The notes: generated from the sequence alone by a model not told the origin. A DNA stretch of 64,000 bases from Pseudonocardia endophytica (GCF_004339565.1 NZ_SMFZ01000001.1:3410001-3474000), one strand, 5' to 3'. Shown: positions 1 through 8,434, numbered from the stretch's first letter. Numbers and translations are program-made.

Positions 1-113
1 TGGTGGAACGCGACGTTCGCGCCCTCGGCCGCGAACGCCAGGCCGATCGCCCGGCCGAGCCCCTGCCCGGCACCGGTGACCAGCACCGTCGTGCCCGCCA
101 GCTGCAGATCCAT
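1..113 (-). CDS. SDR-family oxidoreductase, N-terminal fragment (cut by window start)
   Basis: Only the first ~37 codons are inside the window. They begin MDLQLAGTTVLVTGAGQGLG, which carries the TGxxxGxG nucleotide-binding motif of classical short-chain dehydrogenases, followed by the second-strand pattern AFAAEGANVAF. The start ATG (111-113) is preceded on the minus strand by an AGGAG ribosome-binding site. It lies 25 bp downstream of the metallo-hydrolase and probably belongs to the same minus-strand transcript as that gene and the acyl-CoA ligase. The substrate cannot be told from this fragment. Confidence 0.85.
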   Translation of the reverse strand, partial: MDLQLAGTTVLVTGAGQGLGRAIGLAFAAEGANVAFH

Positions 114-138
114 GCGTTCTCCTCGCAGTGACACTCAA

Positions 139-939
139 CTACAGGGACACGAACCGGCGCGAGCCGGACGTGGTGACGACCCGGCCGAACGCCAGGTCCG
201 GGAAGTGCGCGCCGACGACGAGGTCGTCTGCGTCCGCGACCTCGTCGGCGAGCAGGTTGCGCGCGACGCTCGCGGCGGCCGGGTCGACGTCGAAGACCGC
301 CTCCCAGTCGCGCTCGGCGAGCTCGACGACGGAGTGGACGACGTCCCCGAGCAGCAGTGCCCGCTCCCCGGCGTCGGACACGACGTAGACGGTCGACCCG
401 GGGGTGTGCCCCGGGGTGTGCCGCGTGGACAGTCCGGGTGCGACGGCGTGGTCGTCGGTGAACGTCTCCAGCCGGCTCTCCAGCGGGGAGAGCTTGCGGA
501 CCGCGCCCGCGTCGGCGTCGTCGGCCTCCACGAAGTGCGCCCAGTCGTCGGCGTGCACCCGGTAGGTCGCGTTCGTGAAGACGACCTCGCCCTTGCGGGT
601 GGCCCAGCCGACGTGGTCGAAGTGCAGGTGGGTGAACACGACGTCGGTGACGTCGGCGGCCTGCACGCCGAGCGCCGCCAACGCGTCCGGGAACCCGCCG
701 CCGCGGTACTTGCCGTTGTCGATCGCGCCGACACCGACGTCGACCAGCACGACCCGGTCGCCCGTGCGCACCAGGAACCCGCCGAGCGGCAGGTGCAGCC
801 GGCCCTCGTCGTCGAGCTCGTCGGCGTGGCAGGACCACGCCTCGGACGGCGCCATGCCGGGCCGGGTCAGGACGTCCGTGGCCGTCTCGCGGCCCAGGCC
901 GTCGCGCACGGGCAGGATCTCGATCGAGCCGATCCGCAT
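139..939 (-). CDS. MBL-fold metallo-hydrolase
   Basis: A 266-residue metallo-beta-lactamase-fold protein. The zinc-binding signature HLHFDHVGW (HxHxDH) is in the first half, followed by HTPGHTPGS with the next ligand and LGDVVHS with the bridging Asp. This layout is typical of lactonase or quorum-quenching-like hydrolases, which open lactones or thioesters. The ATG at 939 is preferred: GAGGAGG lies 8 nt upstream and overlaps the alternative GTG at 948. It follows the acyl-CoA ligase by 31 bp and precedes an SDR gene, so a role in a small catabolic pathway is inferred; the exact substrate is unknown. Confidence 0.88.
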   Translation of the reverse strand: MRIGSIEILPVRDGLGRETATDVLTRPGMAPSEAWSCHADELDDEGRLHLPLGGFLVRTGDRVVLVDVGVGAIDNGKYRGGGFPDALAALGVQAADVTDVVFTHLHFDHVGWATRKGEVVFTNATYRVHADDWAHFVEADDADAGAVRKLSPLESRLETFTDDHAVAPGLSTRHTPGHTPGSTVYVVSDAGERALLLGDVVHSVVELAERDWEAVFDVDPAAASVARNLLADEVADADDLVVGAHFPDLAFGRVVTTSGSRRFVSL

Positions 940-960
940 CCGCAGCACCTCCTCGTAAAA

Positions 961-974
961 CTAATGAGCGTTAG
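961..974. promoter_or_regulatory. Near-palindromic TetR-type operator candidate upstream of the MBL hydrolase
   Basis: CTAATGAGCGTTAG is a near-palindrome overlapping the stop codon of the acyl-CoA ligase, just upstream of the MBL gene's ribosome-binding site. It shares the CTAAxG...CGTTAG half-sites with the larger site ahead of the ligase (2535-2552). Inference: both bind the tandem TetR regulators encoded next door. Confidence 0.45.
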
Positions 975-2503
975 CATACCTGCTCGCGGAGCCGGAAGCG
1001 CAGGATCTTCCCGGACCCGGTCCGCGGGATCGTGTCGACCTCGACCAGCCGGGCAGGGACCTTGAACGCGGACAGCCTGCGGCGCGCGCCGTCGAGCACC
1101 GCGTCGTGGTCGACGGGCACCCCGCCACGCGCCACGACGAACGCCACCGGCACCTCGCCGAGGTGCTCGTGCGGCACGCCGACGACGGCCGCGTCGGCCA
1201 CCACGCCGTCGGCGAGCAGCGCGTCCTCCACCTCCGCCGGGTAGATGTTCTCGCCGCCGCGGATGATCAGCTCTTTCGTCCGGCCGGAGATCCGCAGGTA
1301 GCCGTGTTCGTCACGGCGGGCGAGGTCGCCGGTGCGGTACCAGCCGTCGACGATCGCGGCGGCCGTCGCGTCCGGGAGCCGGTGGTAGCCGGGCGTCACG
1401 TTCGGGCCCTGCACCCAGATCTCGCCCTCGTCACCCGGGAGCACGTCGGCGCCGGTCGCGGGGTCGACGAGGCGCACGGTCAGGCCGGGGACCGGGAGCC
1501 CGCACGAGCCCATGACCCGGCTGCCGGTCGGCCAGTTCATCGTGACCATGGTCGAGGTCTCGGTGATCCCGTAGCCGTCCAGCAGCGGGACGCCGAACGC
1601 GGCCTCGAACCGCTCGTTCACCGCGGCCGGAAGGATCGCCCCGGCGGAGATGCACAGCCGCAGCGCAGGGGCCGTCAGCTCGGACCGCCGCCCGACGAGG
1701 TAGCTGAACATCGTCGGCACGCCGGGAAACACGGTCGGCGCGCCCTCCGGGCCGCCCGCCAGGCGTTCCGCCACGTCGTCGACGGAGAACCGGGCCAGGA
1801 TCCGGCCGGTCGCGCCGACCGCGGCCACCCCGAGCACGCACAGCACCAGCGCGTAGGAGTGGAACAGCGGCAGGGGGCTGAGCAGCACGTCGTCCGGACC
1901 GAGACCGACGATCGGCGCCCAGCAGGCCGCCACCACCCAGAAGCATCCGCGCTGGGTGAGGTACACGCCCTTGGGGCGGCCGGTGGTCCCGGACGTGTAG
2001 AGCATCCACGCCGTGTCGTCGAGGCCGAGGTCGTCGCGCGGCGCGGGGGCCGGCGTGTCGAGCATCGCCGCGTAGTCGTGTTCCGCGCCGTCCGCGCCGC
2101 CGACCGCGATGACCTCCCTCGCCGTGCGCGTGGACAGGAGCTCGCGGACGACCGGCAGGTGCGCCGCGTCGGTGACCACGACCCGGGCCTCGCTGTCGTC
2201 CAGGACGTGCGCGACCTCGTCGATCGCCGACGCCGGGTTGACGCAGACCGCGACCGCCCCGGCACGCGGAACGGCCAGGTAGGACTCGGCCACCTCGACG
2301 CGGTTGTCCAGGTAGAGCAGCACCCGCTCGCCCCGGCCGAGACCGAGACGCTGCAGGTGCCCGGCGAGCCGCGCCGTCGTCGCGGCCAGCTCGGCGTAGG
2401 TCACGCTCCGGACGTCGTCGGCGAACGCGACCCGGTCACCGCGCGCGGCGGCGTGCCCGGCCAGCAGCTCGTGGACCGGACGGACGTACTCCGTACGCAG
2501 CAC
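971..2503 (-). CDS. AMP-dependent acyl-CoA synthetase (long/medium-chain or aromatic acid-CoA ligase)
   Basis: ANL-superfamily adenylating enzyme of about 510 residues that activates a carboxylic acid with ATP and CoA. The P-loop MLYTSGTTGRPKG, the A5 motif GYGITETS, the A7-A8 region YRTGDLARRDEHGYLRISGR and the C-terminal catalytic lysine context (PRTGSGKILR) are all present. The GTG at 2503 is chosen because AAGGAGG sits just upstream; the GTG at 2528-2530 has no ribosome-binding site. The gene faces two TetR genes and has an operator-like palindrome in its promoter, so regulated acid catabolism together with the MBL hydrolase and SDR is likely. The substrate is not known. Confidence 0.92.
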   Translation of the reverse strand: MLRTEYVRPVHELLAGHAAARGDRVAFADDVRSVTYAELAATTARLAGHLQRLGLGRGERVLLYLDNRVEVAESYLAVPRAGAVAVCVNPASAIDEVAHVLDDSEARVVVTDAAHLPVVRELLSTRTAREVIAVGGADGAEHDYAAMLDTPAPAPRDDLGLDDTAWMLYTSGTTGRPKGVYLTQRGCFWVVAACWAPIVGLGPDDVLLSPLPLFHSYALVLCVLGVAAVGATGRILARFSVDDVAERLAGGPEGAPTVFPGVPTMFSYLVGRRSELTAPALRLCISAGAILPAAVNERFEAAFGVPLLDGYGITETSTMVTMNWPTGSRVMGSCGLPVPGLTVRLVDPATGADVLPGDEGEIWVQGPNVTPGYHRLPDATAAAIVDGWYRTGDLARRDEHGYLRISGRTKELIIRGGENIYPAEVEDALLADGVVADAAVVGVPHEHLGEVPVAFVVARGGVPVDHDAVLDGARRRLSAFKVPARLVEVDTIPRTGSGKILRFRLREQVC

Positions 2504-2534
2504 AGCCGCCTCCTTCGCGTCGTCGCGCACGTGA

Positions 2535-2552
2535 CTAACGCTCGTTCGTCAG
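2535..2552. promoter_or_regulatory. Imperfect palindromic operator between acyl-CoA ligase and tandem tetR genes
   Basis: CTAACGCTCGTTCGTCAG is an 18-bp imperfect palindrome (CTrACG...CGTyAG) about 30 bp upstream of the ligase start. Further CGTTAG half-sites lie nearby at 2561-2566 and 2600-2605. The position between divergent genes, one encoding TetR, makes autoregulation plus ligase repression the likely function. Confidence 0.5.
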
Positions 2553-2613
2553 GTTCCGGACGTTAGCGGGTCGGCGCACCGCGGTCGACCCGTACAGGCG
2601 TTAGGCTGACGCC

Positions 2614-3213
2614 ATGGGGTGTGACTCCGTGGCACCCCGACCGGGGGTCAACCGGGACGCGGTACTGGACACCGCTCTGACCCTGTTCGCCCAGCGTGGC
2701 TACCACGGCACCCCGCTCTCGGACATCGCCGACGCGCTCGGGATCCGCACGCCGAGCCTCTACAACCACATGGGCTCCAAACAGGACCTGCTGGCCACGA
2801 TCCTGCTCCGCACGATGGACGACGTGCTGGCCGACTTCCGGGACGCGGTCGCCGGGCGGACCTCGCCCGCCGACCGGCTGCGCGCCGCGACCCGTGTCTA
2901 CGCGCTGCGGCACGCCACGCACCGGCGGGAGGCACTCGTCGTGAACCGGGACGCGGCGAGCGTCGAGGACCCGGAGCGCGGCGAGGTCCGTGACCGGCGC
3001 CGGGAGCACGAGCGGGCGGTGCGCGCCGTCATCGCCGACGGGGTGCGCACCGGCGAGTTCGCGGCGGGCAACCCGGCGCTGGCGTCGTTCGCGATCCTCG
3101 AGATGAGCGTGAGCATCGCCCGCTGGTTCTCCGACGACGGACCGCGGACCGCGGAGCAGGTGGCCGACGAGCACGCCGAGTACGCGCTGCGGATCGTGCG
3201 GTACCGGCCGTGA
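2614..3213 (+). CDS. TetR/AcrR family transcriptional regulator (first of a tandem pair)
   Basis: A 199-residue regulator. The N-terminal helix-turn-helix (about residues 12-60) contains GYHGTPLSDIADALGIRTPS followed by LYNHMGSKQDLL, and the C-terminal ligand-binding domain includes ARWFSDDGPRTAEQVADEHA. The start ATG follows TAGGCT (2602-2607) by 6 nt, so the mRNA is probably leaderless. The gene overlaps the next tetR by 4 nt and is divergent from the acyl-CoA ligase. It is a close paralogue of its neighbour. Likely ligand: an acyl-CoA made by the adjacent ligase (inference). Confidence 0.92.
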   Translation: MGCDSVAPRPGVNRDAVLDTALTLFAQRGYHGTPLSDIADALGIRTPSLYNHMGSKQDLLATILLRTMDDVLADFRDAVAGRTSPADRLRAATRVYALRHATHRREALVVNRDAASVEDPERGEVRDRRREHERAVRAVIADGVRTGEFAAGNPALASFAILEMSVSIARWFSDDGPRTAEQVADEHAEYALRIVRYRP

Positions 3214-3803
3214 CCCGCCAGGCGCTCACCGCCGAGACGGTGCTGGACGCGGCACTGACCCGGTTCGCCGCACGTGGCTACCACGGCACGGCGCTCTCCG
3301 AGATCGCCGCCGCGCTCGACGTCCGCACACCCAGCCTCTACAACCACATGCGGTCCAAGCACGACCTGCTGCTCACGATCGTCGAGCGGACCGTGCACGG
3401 CGTGCTCGACGACTTCCACGCCGCCGTCGACGGGCGCACCGACCCGCTGGAGCGCCTGCACCACGCGGTGCTGGTCTACGCGCACCGACACGCGACCCAC
3501 CGTCGCGAGGCGCTGGTGGTCAACCGGGACACGTCGAGCCTCGAGGAGCCGCACCGGACGACGATGCAGGACCTCCGGCGCGAGCACGAGCACGCGCTGC
3601 GCGCCATCATCACCGACGGCGTGCGACAGGGACGGTTCGACGTCGGGTCGCCCGCGCTGGCGTCGTTCGCGATCCGGGAGATGTGCGTCAGCACCGCCCG
3701 CTGGTTCTCCGACGACGGACCGCTCACCGCCGAACAGGTGGCGCGCGAGTACACCGAGTTCGCACTGACGATCGTCGGCGTCGGGCGGTACGCGTCGTCC
3801 TGA
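3210..3803 (+). CDS. TetR/AcrR family transcriptional regulator (second of a tandem pair)
   Basis: A 197-residue paralogue of the upstream regulator. It has the same recognition helix (GYHGTALSEIAAALDVRTPS, then LYNHMRSKHDLL) and the same C-terminal signature (ARWFSDDGPLTAEQVAREYT). Its GTG start overlaps the preceding TGA (GTGA), so the two are translationally coupled. Tandem co-transcribed TetR paralogues are uncommon; heterodimers or two ligand specificities on similar operators are possible. The two proteins differ mainly at the C terminus and in the linker after the helix-turn-helix. Confidence 0.92.
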   Translation: MTRQALTAETVLDAALTRFAARGYHGTALSEIAAALDVRTPSLYNHMRSKHDLLLTIVERTVHGVLDDFHAAVDGRTDPLERLHHAVLVYAHRHATHRREALVVNRDTSSLEEPHRTTMQDLRREHEHALRAIITDGVRQGRFDVGSPALASFAIREMCVSTARWFSDDGPLTAEQVAREYTEFALTIVGVGRYASS

Positions 3804-3919
3804 GAACGGCCCGGCGCATCATTGTCTTCATCGGGGTTACCCCCTAGAGTTCGGTCAGACGAACTTCTTCGTGAAGCCCCGGACAAGTTCGATCGAAGAT
3901 CACGACGAAAGGGGTGCCG

Positions 3920-4123
3920 ATGTTTCGAGCGTCGGCTCCGCCGCGCCCGTCGGAGACGCACCTGAGCGTCGCCGCAGGCGGGCTGATGGTGCTGCTCGCG
4001 ATGGCCGTGATCGCCACCGCCTCCGCGGGTGCCTCGGCGCCGGTCGTCGTCGTGCTGGCGCTGGCCGCGCTGTGCGTGCGCCCGGCCGCGGTGCTGTACC
4101 ACCGCCGCCGCCTGCAGCGCTGA
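3920..4123 (+). CDS. Small membrane protein, unknown function
   Basis: A 67-residue protein with two predicted transmembrane segments (LMVLLAMAVIATASAGA and VVVVLALAALCVRPAAVL) and a basic C terminus YHRRRLQR. The ATG at 3920 is preceded by AAAGGGG, which supports translation. Upstream is a short inverted repeat (GGGGTTACCCC, around 3832-3843) that may belong to its promoter. The family was not recognised. It is convergent with deoC. Confidence 0.6.
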   Translation: MFRASAPPRPSETHLSVAAGGLMVLLAMAVIATASAGASAPVVVVLALAALCVRPAAVLYHRRRLQR

Positions 4124-4127
4124 GTCC

Positions 4128-4841
4128 CTAGTACGACGTGGCGTCCACGCGCGCCGCTGCGCTGTCCCCCGCCTCGCGCGCCATCGCGTCGTCCAGGATC
4201 GTCGCCGTCCCGCTCGTCCCGAACCGGGTGACGCCCGCGGCGAGGTAGGTCAGCACGGTGTCCAGATCGCGGATCCCGCCGGACGCCTTGACCTGCACCG
4301 ACTCGCCGACCGACCGTCGCATCAGCGCGACGTGGTGCTCGGTCGCCCCACCGCCCGCGAACCCGGTGGACGTCTTCACGAACGACGCCCCGGCCCGCTC
4401 GACCGCGCGGCAGCCCGCGACCACCTCGTCGTCGGAGAGGAAGACGGTCTCCAGGATCACCTTCACGACCCGCCCGCCCGCGACATCGACGACGGCCCGG
4501 ATGTCGGCCTCGACCTCGTCGACCATGCCGCTGCGCAGCCGGCCGATGTTCAGCACCATGTCCAGCTCGGCGGCGCCGTCGTGGATCGCCTGGTCCGACT
4601 CGGCCCGCTTGGCCCCGGTGCTCGTCGTGCCGTGCGGGAAGCCGATCACCGTCCCGACCGCGACGCCGGTGCCCTCCAGCCGTCCGACCGCGTACGCGAC
4701 GTCGGACGGCCGGACGCACACGCTGAAGATCCGGTAGCGGGCGGCGGTGTCCAGCTGCGCGTCGACCTCGGCGCGCGTCAGCTCGGGCTTGAGGATCGCG
4801 TGGTCGATCATGCCGGCGATGTCGGATGCGCTCGGGTGCAC
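4128..4841 (-). CDS. deoC: Deoxyribose-phosphate aldolase
   Basis: A 237-residue class I aldolase that cleaves 2-deoxyribose-5-phosphate to glyceraldehyde-3-phosphate and acetaldehyde in deoxynucleoside catabolism. The Schiff-base lysine is K156 in FVKTSTGF and the second conserved lysine is K185 in QVKASGG; the N-terminal IDHAILKPE and VIGFPHG motifs are also present. Length is normal. The GTG start at 4841 follows a TAGCGT box (4850-4855) by 8 nt, so the mRNA may be leaderless. It stands alone, without other deo genes. Confidence 0.95.
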   Translation of the reverse strand: MHPSASDIAGMIDHAILKPELTRAEVDAQLDTAARYRIFSVCVRPSDVAYAVGRLEGTGVAVGTVIGFPHGTTSTGAKRAESDQAIHDGAAELDMVLNIGRLRSGMVDEVEADIRAVVDVAGGRVVKVILETVFLSDDEVVAGCRAVERAGASFVKTSTGFAGGGATEHHVALMRRSVGESVQVKASGGIRDLDTVLTYLAAGVTRFGTSGTATILDDAMAREAGDSAAARVDATSY

Positions 4842-4934
4842 GCCGTCCCACGCTACCGGCAGGCGAAAGAAGTGGTTGCATCGTCAACCTGACAGGTACC
4901 GTCCGCAGCCGGACGACGACAGAGCGGAGTACCG

Positions 4935-5864
4935 ATGAGCGACATCGCCCCGCACGGCCTGCACCACGTCACCGCCATCGCCGCGGACCCGCAGCGCAAC
5001 GCCGACTTCTACACGCGCGTGCTCGGCCTGCGGCTGGTGAAGCGCACGGTCAACTTCGACGCGCCGCACGTCTACCACCTGTACTACGGCGACGCGTCCG
5101 GCAACCCGTCGTCGCTGCTCACGTTCTTCCCGTGGCCGGACGTCGAGGCCGGGTGCCAGGGTGCGGGCCTCATGACCTCGACCGCGTTCGGCGTCCCGCC
5201 GGAGTCGCTCGGGTGGTGGCAGAAGCGGCTCGACGGCCTGGGGGTGGACGCCGACCCGCCGCGGGAGGCCGACGGCGAGGAGGTCCTCACGCTGCGCGAC
5301 CCGGACGGCCTGGTCGTCGACCTGGTCGCCGCGCCGGGCGACCAGCGCTCCGGGTGGGACGGCACCGCGGACGTCCCTGCCGAGCACGCCGTCCGCGGGC
5401 TGCACGCGATCACGCTGTCCGAGAGCGCGTCCGAGCCCACCGCGGAGATGCTGACGTCGCTGCTGAACATGAGGCCCTCCCCCGACGGGACCCGCTTCAC
5501 CATGCCGGGTCACGACGGCGTCGCCGTCGACGTGCGCGGTGGTGTGCGCGAGCCGGGCCGCCAGGCCGGCGGGACCGTCCACCACGTCGCGTTCCGCGCG
5601 CCCGACCGTGCGACGCAGGAGCGCTGGCGCGACCAGCTCGTCACGAACGGGCTGGAGGTCACCGAGATCCTGGACCGGCAGTACTTCACGTCGATCTACT
5701 TCCGGGAACCGGGCGGCGTGCTGTTCGAGATCGCGACGGACGGGCCGGGCTTCGCCGTCGACGAGCCGCTCCTGGAACTGGGCCGCTCGCTCAGGCTCCC
5801 GCCGTGGCTGGAGCCGGACCGGGCCCGGATCGAGGCGAACCTCCCGCCCCTGCACGTCGACTGA
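4935..5864 (+). CDS. VOC-family ring-cleaving dioxygenase-like protein (MhqO/LinE type)
   Basis: A 309-residue protein with two tandem glyoxalase/VOC domains. The N-terminal part is GLHHVTAIAADPQRNADFYT and the C-terminal module begins with VHHVAFRAPD. The spaced His residues and the late YFREPGGVLFEIATDGPG segment (Glu ligand) match extradiol-type hydroquinone dioxygenases. Members oxidise hydroquinones or related aromatics using Fe(II). GGAG lies upstream of the ATG. It follows deoC divergently, and no other aromatic catabolism genes are adjacent, so the substrate is open. Confidence 0.85.
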   Translation: MSDIAPHGLHHVTAIAADPQRNADFYTRVLGLRLVKRTVNFDAPHVYHLYYGDASGNPSSLLTFFPWPDVEAGCQGAGLMTSTAFGVPPESLGWWQKRLDGLGVDADPPREADGEEVLTLRDPDGLVVDLVAAPGDQRSGWDGTADVPAEHAVRGLHAITLSESASEPTAEMLTSLLNMRPSPDGTRFTMPGHDGVAVDVRGGVREPGRQAGGTVHHVAFRAPDRATQERWRDQLVTNGLEVTEILDRQYFTSIYFREPGGVLFEIATDGPGFAVDEPLLELGRSLRLPPWLEPDRARIEANLPPLHVD

Positions 5865-5875
5865 CGCGGATCCTC

Positions 5876-6040
5876 GCCGAGATGCGGACGAGCGGGCCCT
5901 CGACGATCGAGAGGCACCGCTGAACCGCATCTCGGCAGAACCGGCGCGACCCGGTCGTCTCGACCGGCCGATCCCGCGCGAGATGCGCGTGGTGGTTCCG
6001 CAGAGATCGACAAGTCACCATGAGGCGCATCTCGCGCGGG
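5876..6040. repeat. Two nested inverted repeats built on CGAGATGCG
   Basis: The gap between two convergent genes holds two perfect inverted repeats: GCCGAGATGCGG (5876-5887) with CCGCATCTCGGC (5925-5936), and a 16-bp pair CCCGCGCGAGATGCGC (5973-5988) with GCGCATCTCGCGCGGG (6025-6040). All four arms carry the 9-mer CGAGATGCG or its complement. They could fold into two hairpins and act as a bidirectional terminator, or be remnants of a small palindromic repeat element. Confidence 0.7.
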
Positions 6041-6044
6041 GGGA

Positions 6045-6459
6045 TCAGGACGGCGGGACGCTGAACACGCCGGTGCAGGACGCGACGGAGCGGGGCGTCG
6101 GTGGTGGTGATCTCGCACCGGGCGAAGGCGAGGCGCGAGCCGACCCGGGTCAGTGTCGTGCGCGCCTCCAGCCAGTCCCCGACACGCGCGGCGCCGGTGA
6201 AGTGCACGGTCAGGCTGGCCGTGACCATGGCGAGCGTCTCGCCGTACGCGGCGATCGCGCCGTAGCCCAGCGCGACGTCGGCAAGCGTCGTCAGCACTCC
6301 ACCGTGGACGCCACCGCGGCTGTTGGCGTGCTTCTCCTCGGCACGCAGGCCGTAGACCGGGGCCCGCGGGTCGGAGTCGTCCACGTGCAGCGGCCCGACC
6401 AGGTCGAGGAACCCGCTGCGACGGTCGACGGGCCGGAATCCGGGCGGCGGTGAGCTCAC
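6045..6459 (-). CDS. PaaI-type hotdog-fold thioesterase with an apparent frameshift near its 3' end
   Basis: The protein reads as a PaaI/YdiI-like acyl-CoA thioesterase: KHANSRGGVHGGVLTTLADV is the catalytic region, followed by VTASLTVHFTGAARVGDWLEA and FARCEI. After TDAPL the open frame runs on for about 100 low-complexity, Arg-rich codons. The neighbouring frame gives LVASCTGVFSVPPS and a stop at 6045, which is the normal family ending. One extra C in CTCCGTCGCG (about 6080) explains this. The GTG start at 6459 lies 4 nt after the upstream symporter stop, so the two are coupled. Either a sequencing error or a genuine frameshift mutation. Confidence 0.75.
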
Positions 6460-6463
6460 ACGC

Positions 6464-7354
6464 TCACGATGGCACGGTGTCGCCCGCCGACAAGGGCGCC
6501 GGCGCGAGGCGGCGCAGCAGCACCCCGGCACCGACGGCGAGCGGGAACATCAGCACGCCGTACACCGCGGCCGGGACGGCGAGGCGCTCGTCGCCGAGCA
6601 CGCTGAGCGCGATGGTGATCGCGATCGTGCTGTTGTGGATGCCGACCTCGAACGCCGATGCGACGGACTGGGCGTGCCCGACCCGCAGCAGGCGCGGCAG
6701 CAGGTAGCCGGCAGCGAGGCTGATCAGGCAGAACACGACGGTCACGACGCCGACCTCGACGACGTAGTCGACGAAGTCCTCCTCGGCCAGGATCGCCCCG
6801 ACGATCACGGCGGCCAGGACGACGGCGGACAGGATCCGCACCGGGCGGTCCGCGCGGTCGGCGAACGACGGCCGGACGCGCCGGATCAGCATGCCGATCG
6901 CGACCGGGACCAGCACCACGGCGAACACCTGGGCGGACTTGGCGAGGTCGAGACCGAGCGTGCCGCCGTCGACGACCGGCCGGAACCACGCCAGCGACAG
7001 GTTCACGACCAGCGGCAGCGTGACGACGGCCAGGATCGAGTTGACCGCGGTCAGCGTGATGTTGAGGGCGACGTCGCCGCGGAACAGGTGGCTGAACAGG
7101 TTCGCCGTGGTCCCGCCGGGCGATGCGGCGAGCAGCATCATGCCGACCGCGAGCAGCGGGTCGAGCCCGGCGAGGATCACCAGGCCGAAGCACACGAGCG
7201 GCAGCAGGGCGAGCTGGGTGACCAGGGCCGCGGCGACGGCACGCGGACGGCGGGCCACGCGTGCGAAGTCCGCGACGGTCAGGGACAGCCCGAGCCCGAG
7301 CATCACGATCGCCAACGCGATCGGGAGCCCGACCGTCACCAGCACCTCGCTCAT
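6464..7354 (-). CDS. Bile acid:sodium symporter (BASS) family transporter
   Basis: A 296-residue membrane protein with about nine to ten hydrophobic segments. Family signatures include MMLLAASPGGTTANLFSHLF and the later EVGIHNSTIAITIALS, which form the crossed, ion-binding helices of BASS/ASBT transporters. These import organic anions with sodium. The ATG at 7354 has a GGGAGGGAG ribosome-binding site; upstream in-frame codons lack one. It is followed by a thioesterase 4 nt downstream, which suggests uptake of an organic acid later handled as a CoA ester (inference). Confidence 0.9.
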   Translation of the reverse strand: MSEVLVTVGLPIALAIVMLGLGLSLTVADFARVARRPRAVAAALVTQLALLPLVCFGLVILAGLDPLLAVGMMLLAASPGGTTANLFSHLFRGDVALNITLTAVNSILAVVTLPLVVNLSLAWFRPVVDGGTLGLDLAKSAQVFAVVLVPVAIGMLIRRVRPSFADRADRPVRILSAVVLAAVIVGAILAEEDFVDYVVEVGVVTVVFCLISLAAGYLLPRLLRVGHAQSVASAFEVGIHNSTIAITIALSVLGDERLAVPAAVYGVLMFPLAVGAGVLLRRLAPAPLSAGDTVPS

Positions 7355-7643
7355 CGGTGCTCCCTCCCCACGGCGGTGTGCGGGCGACGACCGTACCGCC
7401 CACAGGACGCTCGCCGGGAGTTTCCGGACCAAGGCGACGAGAGGCGCGCGAGGCGTGTCGTGAGGCGGAGGCGTTGCTCGTCCGGACCCGACGTGGCGCC
7501 GCCCGTCCCGCCGCAAGCGCCACCCGGCCCGTCGAAGCCACCGTTCGCCGCCTGCCGATCTGGCGGCGTGTTCGCCCGATCGTCGTGGGGCACATCAGGG
7601 CACGCTGCGCGGGATCGCCTCGCGCAGAGCGAGCAGAGGGGTC

Positions 7644-8321
7644 ATGGACATCTCGCGACGCACCGCGACCACGCGCCCGACCATCGGGACGTCGGGCAGG
7701 CATGCTCTGGGAGCGGCGGTCGGTGCGGTCGGTTTCGTCGTGGCGCTCTGGCTGCTGGCAGGCGCGTTCGACGTGACGTCACCGGATCCCGGCCCGGCGA
7801 CGGCGCTCCCCGCCCTGCTGACGCTCGGTGGCGGGGCGGCGCTGGGCGCCGTGCTGCTGGCCGGGCGCCGGATCTCGCCCGCCGCACCGCTGACGTCCGG
7901 ACTGCTGTGGGCCGTCGGGGCACTCCTGACCCTCAACGAGCCGGATCTGTCGTCCGCCTCGATCCTGCCCGCCGTGGGCTACCAGCTCGGCCTGGCCATG
8001 GCGGCGATGATGTTGCTCGGCACGCTCGCCGTCCAGCCGACCCGGCCACGACCGCAGTCCCGGCCGCAGCCGTTGATGACGACCCTCGACGGGGACACCG
8101 ACTGGAACCTGCCCGCCGTCCGCCCCGTCGTCGCGCCACGGGAGGTGCCGCGACGTCGGCCGGACGGGGGCGGCCCCCGGCATCGGGCAGCCCCCGGCGC
8201 TCCGCGCGTGCCCACCCTGGCGACCCGGCGCGCCGCTCCGGACCCGCGCCGGATGCCGCCGCGGCGAGCGGGTGCGATACGGCCCGCCGGGCCGATGACC
8301 CCGCGCCGGCAATGGGGCTGA
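7644..8321 (+). CDS. Membrane protein with a proline/arginine-rich C-terminal tail, unknown function
   Basis: A 225-residue protein with four predicted transmembrane helices in residues ~18-135 (for example AAVGAVGFVVALWLLAGAF and LGLAMAAMMLLGTLAV). A hydrophilic, Pro/Arg-rich, probably disordered tail of ~90 residues follows. An AGAGGGG sequence precedes the ATG. The layout resembles many uncharacterised actinobacterial membrane proteins. The gap upstream (7355-7643) contains an inverted repeat (GCCGCC/GGCGGC) but no gene was identified there. Confidence 0.6.
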   Translation: MDISRRTATTRPTIGTSGRHALGAAVGAVGFVVALWLLAGAFDVTSPDPGPATALPALLTLGGGAALGAVLLAGRRISPAAPLTSGLLWAVGALLTLNEPDLSSASILPAVGYQLGLAMAAMMLLGTLAVQPTRPRPQSRPQPLMTTLDGDTDWNLPAVRPVVAPREVPRRRPDGGGPRHRAAPGAPRVPTLATRRAAPDPRRMPPRRAGAIRPAGPMTPRRQWG

Positions 8322-8434
8322 TCGTCCCCGCTACTCGGGCGGCTGCCGCACGGCCGGGCGCAGTCCCTCGCCCGTGACCGGACGCATCGTCCTCCACGGC
8401 CGGGGTCGTGGCACGCGGGTCGTGGAACATGCCG

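Noticed and set aside
76..1065. Long plus-strand frame across the MBL hydrolase gene
   Set aside because: It is the Arg/Val/Asp-rich antisense shadow typical of very GC-rich genes; the minus-strand frame carries the HxHxDH motif and a ribosome-binding site.
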